A stretch of DNA of 7,804 nt, from the NCBI GenBank assembly GCA_017541565.1, contig JAFXYU010000045.1, positions 1 through 7,804 of the forward strand. The letters run 5' to 3'. Of the stretch, positions 1-5,388 are shown piece after piece; positions within the stretch are counted from its first letter, which is position 1, and every line of letters starts with the position of its first letter. Source of the DNA: a bacterium. Its GTDB lineage: Bacteria; Cyanobacteriota; Vampirovibrionia; Gastranaerophilales; Gastranaerophilaceae. The notes below the pieces were generated by a model. The model saw only the letters and a program-made list of their open reading frames with translations. It had not been told where the DNA came from and searched no databases. The translations under genes were made by a program, and so were the position numbers.

Positions 1-1585
1 ACAGTCTCAGGGAAATTGCTATGGAAATGCAGATAACGCACCGTCCGTTCTTGAAACAAAATTTCAAGAACTTGCATCAAAATGCGGGAATAAATTTACC
101 GTATCTCAATTAAAAGAATTTTTCCAAAAATCAGGTTTTGATTTAGATAAGTTAAAAAATTCCGACCAAGCAGATATCAACAGATTTTTTGAATATTGGA
201 CAAAAAGAATTTCCCAATGTGAATCTCTTGATGAATTGCAAACAATTTCTAAAAGAGTAAAGAATGCGAAAGATAACGGAATTGTCGGGCTTCTTTTTAA
301 GGGCAAGTATAAAAAAGAAGAACTTAAAAATCTTTCAAAAGAAGAAATAAAATCAGCAATTGCTGAATTTATAGCTAAAAACAGCGAGCAATACAAAACA
401 GCCGACAAATCAAAAAAGATTGCACTGTTAAAATGTTTTCAAGAACTTCTTGACGGAACTTCTACAGAGGATAAAAAGATATTAAAAGATGCTTTTTTGG
501 AAGTTGCAGCAGAAAATCAACAGGTTTCTGAAGTTTTGGATTCAATGATTTTAAGCATTGCTAAATCTAAGGACGTTCAGGAGTTTATCAGCAAAATTCC
601 TCCGGAAACTTTTGAAGCTCTTGGTTTATCTAAAGAAGAGTTGATATCTTCAATGAAGGTATTGGTAGAAAATTCCGATGAAACCAACATGACGAATATT
701 TTACAGACCGTAAAAACTAAAATTGAGCAATATAATAAGAAATTTGGCGCAGAGTATGAACGAATTGAAGATATAATTAAAAATGCAAAGCAAGAAAAAG
801 GTGCAGAACTTTCAGAAGAAGAAATTGCCAATCTGTTAGGAGAAGATTACAAATTATACAAGGCATTTGAAACGCTGAAAGCATACTCAAGCGGTTTTAT
901 TACAGGTTCTCTCAATAATAAAGTTGTAACGGAAGATGTAAAAAAGGCAAGTATTGCAGAAGTTTACACAAAATTAGAAGAATGCGGATACAGCGAAAAT
1001 GTTTTATATGAAGTAAAACAATATATCAATGCTCATAAAGAAGAATTTAAAAATTCTCCCGAAAGTATAACAGAAATTTTGGATAGCATAACGGAAGGTA
1101 AATACAGCAGCATACAACTTCCCGAATCACAAACGGAACAAACATCAAGCGCTGAAAACCCGTCAGGCATCGGTTTTGCACAATCTCAACAACTTCCGGT
1201 TGCAACAGAAAGAAAAGAAGAATTAAAAAAAGAGATTGCCGCAACAGCAGAAGCACCTGCGAGATTTACCGTAGAGTCCACAACTGAAAAGTCAAAAATT
1301 TTCGGTTTCAATCAAGCACTTGAAACATATGGATTTGCTAAGACTGTAAAAAATATTAAAGACTATGGAAAAATAGGAATTGAATCTGCAGCAATAAAAA
1401 TAGCAAGAGGATGCAATGATAAAATGCAGGTTTATTATGCTAATTTGAGTAATTCTTATGCTTTAATAGAGGCGGTAGGAAATCGGATTCACGGTTGGAG
1501 CGATGAACAACTGAAAAAATTACATCTCTGTTATTCGGAGAAGAAAAAAGAAGAAGCAAAGACTGAAGAAAAAGAGCAAGTATAA
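1..1585 (+). CDS. Unknown helical Lys/Glu-rich protein, 5'-truncated by the window edge
   Basis: I do not recognise this protein. The reading frame is open from base 2 to the TAA at 1583-1585, giving 527 visible residues, so the true start lies left of the window. A TTG at 236 is the first start-like codon in frame, but it sits inside continuous coding sequence and has no ribosome binding site, so I do not treat it as the start. The visible protein is mostly charged, Lys/Glu-rich predicted helix. A phrase like LS(K/E)EE(I/L) recurs near visible residues 111, 209 and 270. A low-complexity Gln/Ser/Thr/Pro/Ala linker spans about residues 368-430. It is followed by a more ordered C-terminal block (about 432-508, containing GFNQALETYGFAKTVKNI and two Gly-rich turns) and a Lys/Glu tail. 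No membrane segment is seen in the visible part; the N-terminus cannot be judged. A terminator follows at once, so it is probably transcribed apart from the next gene. Coding status is confident; function is unknown. Confidence 0.9.
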   Translation, partial: QSQGNCYGNADNAPSVLETKFQELASKCGNKFTVSQLKEFFQKSGFDLDKLKNSDQADINRFFEYWTKRISQCESLDELQTISKRVKNAKDNGIVGLLFKGKYKKEELKNLSKEEIKSAIAEFIAKNSEQYKTADKSKKIALLKCFQELLDGTSTEDKKILKDAFLEVAAENQQVSEVLDSMILSIAKSKDVQEFISKIPPETFEALGLSKEELISSMKVLVENSDETNMTNILQTVKTKIEQYNKKFGAEYERIEDIIKNAKQEKGAELSEEEIANLLGEDYKLYKAFETLKAYSSGFITGSLNNKVVTEDVKKASIAEVYTKLEECGYSENVLYEVKQYINAHKEEFKNSPESITEILDSITEGKYSSIQLPESQTEQTSSAENPSGIGFAQSQQLPVATERKEELKKEIAATAEAPARFTVESTTEKSKIFGFNQALETYGFAKTVKNIKDYGKIGIESAAIKIARGCNDKMQVYYANLSNSYALIEAVGNRIHGWSDEQLKKLHLCYSEKKKEEAKTEEKEQV

Positions 1586-1607
1586 AATTAATTACTTGCT
1601 CTTTTTT
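1569..1607 (+). terminator. Rho-independent terminator overlapping the 3' end of the first gene
   Basis: A perfect 14-bp inverted repeat pairs 1569-1582 (AAAAAGAGCAAGTA) with 1593-1606 (TACTTGCTCTTTTT) around a 10-nt AT-rich loop. The right arm ends in a run of six T (1602-1607). The left arm is built from the last five sense codons of the upstream gene (Glu-Lys-Glu-Gln-Val), and the stop codon lies in the loop. Only the inner part of the stem is GC-containing, but length and T-run make it a convincing terminator. The mirrored A-run means it could also act on the minus strand, where no gene is seen. Confidence 0.85.
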
Positions 1608-1673
1608 ACAAAACTTTACAAACGTGTGAAAGAAGGGCAATTATTAGCAAAGTAAATACTTTATATATATAAC

Positions 1674-1678
1674 GAGGA
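1674..1678 (+). promoter_or_regulatory. Ribosome binding site of the 589-aa gene
   Basis: GAGGA at 1674-1678 lies 8 nt before the ATG at 1687. It fits a Shine-Dalgarno site and supports that start. The rest of the gap (1608-1673) is AT-rich. It contains TTTACA at 1615-1620 and TATATA at 1664-1669, but no pair of hexamers has a proper sigma-70 spacing and good match, so I name no promoter there. Confidence 0.8.
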
Positions 1679-1686
1679 ATACCTAT

Positions 1687-3456
1687 ATGAGTTTTATTGG
1701 CAGTATTAAATCTTTTATAGATAAAAGTGCCCAAGTTGTTACAAATACATTGGGCATAACAAAGTCTGCCGAAAAATCCGATAAAAAGAAACCGGTAATT
1801 GAGGGTAAAGGTAATGCTCCGGTTGATACTGTGAATCTTGGAAATTCAAATCCGCAAAAGGTTAGTAAAACTAATTTAAAAGCATTACAAAAGACAATTG
1901 AAATTTCTTGTGACAAGAATGGTATAAACAAAGAAGAACTCTTTACTGCGATTGTTAATATGCTTAATCTCAAAGATATAAAAGAATTTAAAAGACTTCC
2001 TGAAGAAAAACAGGCAATGTTTTTAGGTTTTATCGGTGCAACGATTAAGCGAGCAGAGGAACGTGCTGCGCAATCCAATAAGCATGTTGATATCACAAAA
2101 ATCGTTATTGTCGATATTAAATTAGCAATTGATGCAATAAACAAAAAAGCGTTGGAGGTTTCTGATATTTCCGAATTGGAAACAAATAAAGATTTGAAAA
2201 AATCATCAAATAATTTTTTGGAAAATATTAATTCTTTAACTGATGAAGAAATGGATGCTGCAATTGATGAATTGGAATCAAAAATTCAAGCATATTTTGA
2301 TGCTGAAAGGGCAAAAATAGATAAAATTACCGATTCTAAGTTGAAAGCAAAAGAAATCAAACGATTGCAGGCAAAGGTTGAATATATGCGCAATCAGATT
2401 TATAACGAAGTTTTGATGGGCGCGGATAATGAACATGCTGTTGATGCAATATCAATAGTTGAATCAAAAAACTTGCCAAATGCAGCAAAGGACTTGTTTG
2501 CCACAAGAAAAAATGCTAATGAACGTCAGAATGCAGCAGATTTGTATAAATTTGAAAAGGTTCAAAATAAAATCGTAAAGAGATATTATGAAAAAGGTGA
2601 TGAACTTTCGATAGAAAACTTCGGAGATTTTACAACAGAAATTATCAGCCACATGTCTGCAAATGCCGCTGCGGCATACAGAAATGACTATGTTCAGGCA
2701 AGAGCAGAGTATGAAAAAACTGGTTATCCTGAATTTATGAAAAAAGAAATGTTTACACAAACAGCGGCATCAATTATTTCAGGTATGGAAAAGAATGAAT
2801 TTATGACCGCTGAGGAAAAGGCGTATGCAATAAAAGATCTCTATAAGCAAGAGGAACAATTTGGAGATGTAGAATCGGTAAAACAAAAAGTCGGTGATGA
2901 AAAGTCAATAAGTATTGATGAAAACAAAAAAGAAGAACAGCAAAAAGATGTTTCAAAAGAACTTCAGGAAAGAGTAGAACGTGAAATTTTCATATCACCT
3001 AAGCCGAAAGCAAAAAATGAAGATGTAAAGGCGCAAAAAACTGTTACAAATTCTATTAAATCAGAATCCTTGAAAGAGGATACTGATAATTATTCTAAAG
3101 CAGTGTCAAAGACAAAAATAGAGTTTGTTTTATCAAATACCGGTTTTGCTCCTAAAGATGTAGCGGCGGCATTCAAAGTAACCGAAAGTAAAGTTTACAA
3201 GGTTATATTCTCAAAAGATAATTTGATTGACAGATACGAGCAGGATGCAATAAACTATATAACACATCAGAAGAAAGTAGATGACCTTCTTGATTTGGCA
3301 ATGTCACCGAAGGCAATAGAACTTATCCTTAACCATGCGAGAGTTGACAACAGAGAAGAACTTGACGCAAAATTAGAAAAGAAAGCAAGCAGTATACAAA
3401 AGCATTTATTCAAAGAAGAGAAGAAGGAAATTAAGGCTAATGCGGCTAATAAGTAA
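1687..3456 (+). CDS. Unknown charged helical protein with a C-terminal helix-turn-helix-like segment
   Basis: I do not recognise this 589-residue protein. The ATG at 1687 has a good ribosome binding site 8 nt upstream. There is no signal peptide or membrane segment, so it is probably cytoplasmic. After a polar N-terminal stretch (about 25-62) there are long Lys/Glu-rich helices with coiled-coil character around 184-240. A second polar, disordered-looking linker covers about 395-470. The C-terminal block (about 472-560) is better ordered and contains PKDVAAAFKVTESKVYKVI at 489-507, which has the spacing of a classical helix-turn-helix (helix, turn at V-T-E-S, second helix with V-Y at the usual place). 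The protein has one Cys (residue 75) and no Trp. It follows a terminator, so it likely begins a transcription unit shared with the overlapping downstream gene. DNA binding is an inference from the short motif only; the fold might instead be a plain helical repeat. Confidence 0.9.
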   Translation: MSFIGSIKSFIDKSAQVVTNTLGITKSAEKSDKKKPVIEGKGNAPVDTVNLGNSNPQKVSKTNLKALQKTIEISCDKNGINKEELFTAIVNMLNLKDIKEFKRLPEEKQAMFLGFIGATIKRAEERAAQSNKHVDITKIVIVDIKLAIDAINKKALEVSDISELETNKDLKKSSNNFLENINSLTDEEMDAAIDELESKIQAYFDAERAKIDKITDSKLKAKEIKRLQAKVEYMRNQIYNEVLMGADNEHAVDAISIVESKNLPNAAKDLFATRKNANERQNAADLYKFEKVQNKIVKRYYEKGDELSIENFGDFTTEIISHMSANAAAAYRNDYVQARAEYEKTGYPEFMKKEMFTQTAASIISGMEKNEFMTAEEKAYAIKDLYKQEEQFGDVESVKQKVGDEKSISIDENKKEEQQKDVSKELQERVEREIFISPKPKAKNEDVKAQKTVTNSIKSESLKEDTDNYSKAVSKTKIEFVLSNTGFAPKDVAAAFKVTESKVYKVIFSKDNLIDRYEQDAINYITHQKKVDDLLDLAMSPKAIELILNHARVDNREELDAKLEKKASSIQKHLFKEEKKEIKANAANK

Positions 3457-4135
3457 TATAATATACGGGATTCTGGCAGTTCAGGAAAAAATCCTAAGAC
3501 ACAGACTCTCGCGTACAATTGTGGTTAAAAATACTTCAAAGAGAAAACGTCATTTTGGTGACGGCGTTCTGCTCGATTTGAACTCGATGGCTGATATTGA
3601 AAAGGAAAGAATGGAAGCAGAAATTACAAATCTTTTGAAAACCTATGATTATGAACCGGAGAAAATTTTAAAATATATAGAGAAACAGGGAACAAAGGTT
3701 TTTTATACTCCGGAAGCAAAAAAACTCCTTAATCCGATTGGCGAAAATGAAGGTTTTGTTTTTCCTGCAAAAGGTTCTAAGGCATTATATTTAGCACTCG
3801 GAATTGAGAAGAAATTTAAACTAAAAACAGACGAAATGTTCGTTTTGTCTAAAGGCGAAATAAATAAATATTATTTCATTTACCATTTCTATAACTGGTA
3901 TGCCTTTAAACATGGTATTGCCGGCATGGATTCAGAATCTCAGGAACTTTTAAAAAAATTCTTATTTTCGCAGGATGCCGATACAAAAGAACTTCAATTG
4001 GCAGATATTTACAAACTGAAAGATGCAATAAAGCAGGATAAAGCGTCAATTGAATTTGTAGTAAAGTTGTGCAGAAATTATGATGGTGCAAAAAATGCGC
4101 TTGAAAAACTGCAAGACGGCGGTGCAAATTTGTAA
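3440..4135 (+). CDS. Small unknown protein with basic N-terminal tail and aromatic cluster
   Basis: I do not recognise this protein. The frame overlaps the end of the upstream gene by 17 bp (in the +1 frame relative to it), as expected for translational coupling. From the ATG at 3440 it is 231 residues. That start has only weak Shine-Dalgarno candidates (AAGG 3 nt upstream, AAGGA 11 nt upstream). Other in-frame starts are GTG 3521, ATG 3587 and ATG 3611; the frame upstream of 3440 is closed by TAG at 3374. Residues 1-14 are hydrophobic, 17-38 are very basic (KILRHR...SKRKRH), and from about 50 onward the protein is charged and helical. Residues 143-159 (KYYFIYHFYNWYAFKHG) hold nine aromatic side chains in 17. 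The C-terminal third is Lys/Asp/Ala-rich helix ending DGGANL. It is probably co-transcribed with the 589-aa gene and terminated by the hairpin at 4146-4182. The gene is well supported; the exact start is not. Confidence 0.82.
   Translation: MRLISNIIYGILAVQEKILRHRLSRTIVVKNTSKRKRHFGDGVLLDLNSMADIEKERMEAEITNLLKTYDYEPEKILKYIEKQGTKVFYTPEAKKLLNPIGENEGFVFPAKGSKALYLALGIEKKFKLKTDEMFVLSKGEINKYYFIYHFYNWYAFKHGIAGMDSESQELLKKFLFSQDADTKELQLADIYKLKDAIKQDKASIEFVVKLCRNYDGAKNALEKLQDGGANL
3457..3462 (+). promoter_or_regulatory. Possible -10 box inside the start region of the small unknown gene
   Basis: TATAAT, a perfect sigma-70 -10 hexamer, begins directly after the stop codon of the 589-aa gene. The expected -35 position (3434-3439, AGGCTA) is a poor match, so this may be chance in AT-rich DNA. 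If active, transcription would start near 3469, downstream of the ATG at 3440, and the protein from that RNA would have to use GTG 3521 or ATG 3587. Confidence 0.2.
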
Positions 4136-4145
4136 AAAAGATTTA

Positions 4146-4182
4146 AAAAAGGCGGTTTCGGATTTTCCGAAACCGCCTTTTT
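4146..4182. terminator. Bidirectional terminator between convergent genes
   Basis: A perfect 17-bp stem pairs 4146-4162 with 4166-4182 around a TTT loop. Its core is GGCGGTTTCGG/CCGAAACCGCC, by far the most GC-rich palindrome in the window. It is flanked by five or six A on the left and five T on the right, so each strand reads as hairpin plus U-tract. It lies 10 bp after the stop of the small plus-strand gene and 7 bp after the stop of the minus-strand foldase gene, and so can end both transcripts. Confidence 0.95.
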
Positions 4183-4189
4183 AGTTTGT

Positions 4190-5296
4190 TTATTTTATAT
4201 CTTCCGTTTTTTCTTCTTCTTTGTTAATCTTAATCGGTTTTGACGGGTCAAAACTTGAATTAAGGTATTCGATTTTGGCTGTTTTCATAGCGCCAGCAGT
4301 AAAGTTTTTCAAAACTTCTATTTGTTTTTGTGTTTCAAGGTAAGCCTTGATTTCGTCTTTTACTTTTTCATACGGAGTTGTTCCTGCAGCCATGCGGTCC
4401 GTAACTTTTATGATATGGAAACCGTAAGGTGACTGAACGAGTTTTTCCGAAATTGTATCCGGTTTCATAGAAAATGCAGCGTTGGCAAATTCCGGTACCA
4501 TTGCTTCTTTGGGGAAGAATCCCAGTTCTCCGCCTCTTTCACCGCTTGCTTTATCGTCAGATTTTGATTTTGCAATTTTTTCAAAATTATCAGGATTTGC
4601 CTTTACCTCTGCCAAAATTGCTTCTGCTTTTGCTTTTTGAGATGCAATTTGCTTTTCAACTTCTTCGTTAAGTTTTGTAGGATCAATATCCGGATTTTTT
4701 TCTTTGAGTTTTCGGATAATTTCTAATGTGTTAGCACCAATCAAAATGTGAGAAGCACGAACTTGCTCTCCGTGAACAAACTGACTTTTGTTTGTATCAT
4801 AGAATCTCTTTGCATCGCCGTCGGTAACATTGATTTTTTCTATTTGATTAATAAGTTTTTTCATTTTAACTTGAGTTTTTAAATCAGCCATAAATTCGCT
4901 ATTTGAGACTCCTCTTTGTTTAAGAATATGGTTAAGTTCTTCCTTTGAACCTACTTTGTCAATAACATCTTTGAGTTCGTTTTGTACATCTTCTTCCGAT
5001 GCTTCAATGCCGCGCTTTGCGATTTCCTGGTCAAGCAGGGCTTTTACGATAAGTTCGTTGACGATTTTTTCTTTGAAAACGTTATACATCGGGTTTTCAT
5101 CCGATTTTACAAAATTCTTTGCACCTCCGAAGGCTTTGAACATAGAGGAATCAACGGATTTGTCGAATTCCGAATCAAATTCCGCTTGCGTAATAACAGT
5201 ATCATTGACTTTTATAATGCCTTCAGATTTATGCATAAACGTACAACCCGTAAACAAAAGGGTTGACAATGCCAAACAACTAACTAATTTTTTCAT
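4190..5296 (-). CDS. PrsA/SurA-like parvulin peptidyl-prolyl cis-trans isomerase, predicted lipoprotein
   Basis: This 368-residue protein is a foldase of the PpiC/parvulin family, which isomerises Xaa-Pro bonds and assists folding of exported proteins outside the cytoplasmic membrane. Residues 1-18 (MKKLVSCLALSTLLFTGC) form a lipoprotein signal: basic start, hydrophobic core, then Cys18 as the lipid-bearing residue. The lipobox is slightly unusual, with Phe at -3. Residues about 27-155 resemble the helical SurA_N chaperone part. The parvulin domain covers about 178-301, with VRASHIL (His183), GGELGFF (255-261), MVPEFANAAF (266-275) and PYGFHIIKV (His294), so the hallmark residues of an active enzyme are present. 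About 33 extra charged residues (187-219) follow HILI. The tail is Lys/Glu-rich. A longer frame starts at 5335, but the ATG at 5296 has AAGGAG 7 nt upstream and puts the signal peptide at the N-terminus. It follows mfd after a gap of 92 bp and ends at the shared terminator. I leave the symbol open between prsA and surA. Confidence 0.95.
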   Translation of the reverse strand: MKKLVSCLALSTLLFTGCTFMHKSEGIIKVNDTVITQAEFDSEFDKSVDSSMFKAFGGAKNFVKSDENPMYNVFKEKIVNELIVKALLDQEIAKRGIEASEEDVQNELKDVIDKVGSKEELNHILKQRGVSNSEFMADLKTQVKMKKLINQIEKINVTDGDAKRFYDTNKSQFVHGEQVRASHILIGANTLEIIRKLKEKNPDIDPTKLNEEVEKQIASQKAKAEAILAEVKANPDNFEKIAKSKSDDKASGERGGELGFFPKEAMVPEFANAAFSMKPDTISEKLVQSPYGFHIIKVTDRMAAGTTPYEKVKDEIKAYLETQKQIEVLKNFTAGAMKTAKIEYLNSSFDPSKPIKINKEEEKTEDIK

Positions 5297-5303
5297 CTCT
5301 GCA

Positions 5304-5309
5304 CTCCTT
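5304..5309 (-). promoter_or_regulatory. Ribosome binding site that fixes the foldase start
   Basis: On the minus strand this reads AAGGAG, a strong Shine-Dalgarno sequence 7 nt before the ATG at 5296. The upstream in-frame ATG at 5335 has no comparable site and would add 13 charged residues in front of the signal peptide. This decides the start. Confidence 0.88.
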
Positions 5310-5351
5310 ATCTTTATGAACAAATCATACTTCAAAGATGTATAAAAGTTA

Positions 5352-5357
5352 ATTATA
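5352..5357 (-). promoter_or_regulatory. Candidate -10 box for the foldase gene
   Basis: On the minus strand this reads TATAAT, a perfect -10 hexamer in the 92-bp gap between mfd and the foldase gene. Transcription from it would start near 5345 and give a leader of about 49 nt. The -35 position 17 nt upstream reads CAAAAC, a poor match, so the promoter is only possible. No hairpin terminator is seen after mfd, so read-through from mfd is an equal or better source of foldase mRNA. Confidence 0.35.
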
Positions 5358-5388
5358 CGTTAAGTTATATTACAGTTTTGACTAAAAT

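Noticed and set aside
1903..1944. An EF-hand or dockerin-like loop (CDKNGINKEEL) in the 589-aa protein.
   Set aside because: The Asp and Asn do not fall on the calcium-binding positions, the hydrophobic position 8 is Asn, and the final Glu is missing.
3541..3590. A tRNA-like stretch (GATTTGAACTCG) near the start of the small unknown gene.
   Set aside because: The flanking bases do not form a T-arm stem on either strand, and no acceptor or anticodon arm can be drawn.
5297..5335. A longer form of the foldase starting at the ATG at 5335.
   Set aside because: It has no good ribosome binding site, and it would place 13 residues, including charged ones, before a clear lipoprotein signal peptide. 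The ATG at 5296 has AAGGAG at the right distance.
4474..5345. Open frames on the plus strand opposite the foldase gene.
   Set aside because: Their translations are Leu/Phe/Ser-rich shadows of the real minus-strand gene, with no ribosome binding sites or family signal.
5346..5368. Direct repeats of AAGTTA (5346, 5362) and GTTAA (5348, 5359) around the candidate -10 box of the foldase gene, as a possible operator.
   Set aside because: They are short, built only from common AT-rich words, and the longer arms do not match. Chance is the simpler reading.
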